Assembly (NCBI GenBank): GCA_001897035.1
Contig: MKRS01000206.1
Span: 1 to 14,476, forward strand
DNA length: 14,476 nucleotides
Origin: Bacteroidales bacterium 45-6
GTDB lineage: Bacteria; Bacteroidota; Bacteroidia; Bacteroidales; Dysgonomonadaceae
Reading direction: 5' to 3'
Shown: positions 14,464 through 14,476 of the stretch, one piece after another
Numbering within the stretch: position 1 is the stretch's first letter
Layout: every line of letters begins with the position of its first letter
Translations under genes and position numbers: made by a program
The notes under the pieces: model-generated
Told to the model about the DNA's origin: nothing
The model's input: only the letters and a program-made list of their open reading frames with translations
The model's database searches: none

Positions 14464-14476
14464 AGATCGGAAGAGC
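14464..14476 (+). other. Illumina TruSeq adapter remnant at the right end
   Basis: The final 13 bases, AGATCGGAAGAGC, equal the universal stem of the Illumina TruSeq adapter and end exactly at the last base of the window. They are almost certainly not genomic; the real sequence ends at or near 14463. Confidence 0.93.

Overview
The window looks like ordinary chromosome from a member of the Bacteroidota, most likely the order Bacteroidales. The evidence is a FhuA-like TonB receptor with an N-terminal carboxypeptidase-regulatory-like domain, a DUF3822 gene coupled to rsmD, the yicC-gmk-nadD order, and promoters of the TTG / TAnnTTTG type instead of the E. coli type. Shine-Dalgarno sequences are generally weak. 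I cannot assign a genus; the Dysgonomonadaceae/Porphyromonadaceae area is only a guess.

Layout. Bases 3-2363 carry a TonB-dependent siderophore-type receptor that is already in its signal peptide at the left edge, so only its first few codons are missing. It is closed by a perfect 20-bp hairpin. Next on the plus strand are a prokaryotic TMEM175-family (DUF1211) channel-like protein (2599-3180), a small secreted protein of unknown function (3402-3890) and a pirin (3987-4865). The pirin converges on a long-chain ChrA-type transporter (4917-6050, minus), with a bidirectional terminator hairpin in the 51-bp gap. Minus-strand housekeeping genes follow: yicC, gmk and nadD, the last two overlapping by 4 bp. 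A divergent intergenic region leads to plus-strand tsaB (8506-9201), a COG2509-type FAD-dependent oxidoreductase (9253-10830) and a cardiolipin synthase (10927-12351). Then rsmD and a DUF3822 gene lie on the minus strand with a 4-bp overlap, and rnpA (14013-14450) is divergent from them.

Function. Most of the right two thirds is core information and membrane biology: nucleotide and NAD synthesis (gmk, nadD), tRNA t6A modification (tsaB), tRNA 5' maturation (rnpA), rRNA methylation (rsmD), RNA turnover (yicC) and cardiolipin synthesis (cls). The left third is transport and envelope accessory material. I find no phage, insertion sequence, CRISPR array, tRNA, rRNA or toxin-antitoxin cassette. 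No gene-free stretch exceeds 300 bases; the longest, 13743-14012, carries two divergent promoters.

Points for a careful reader. The last 13 bases (14464-14476) are the Illumina TruSeq adapter stem, so the right end is a contig end carrying adapter and not genome. Several automatic start codons (GTG/TTG) are too far upstream and are corrected here. Three promoters with both elements can be read (yicC, DUF3822-rsmD, rnpA). A short intergenic repeat word occurs in two unrelated gaps in the same orientation relative to transcription. I see no convincing new multi-gene system in this window.
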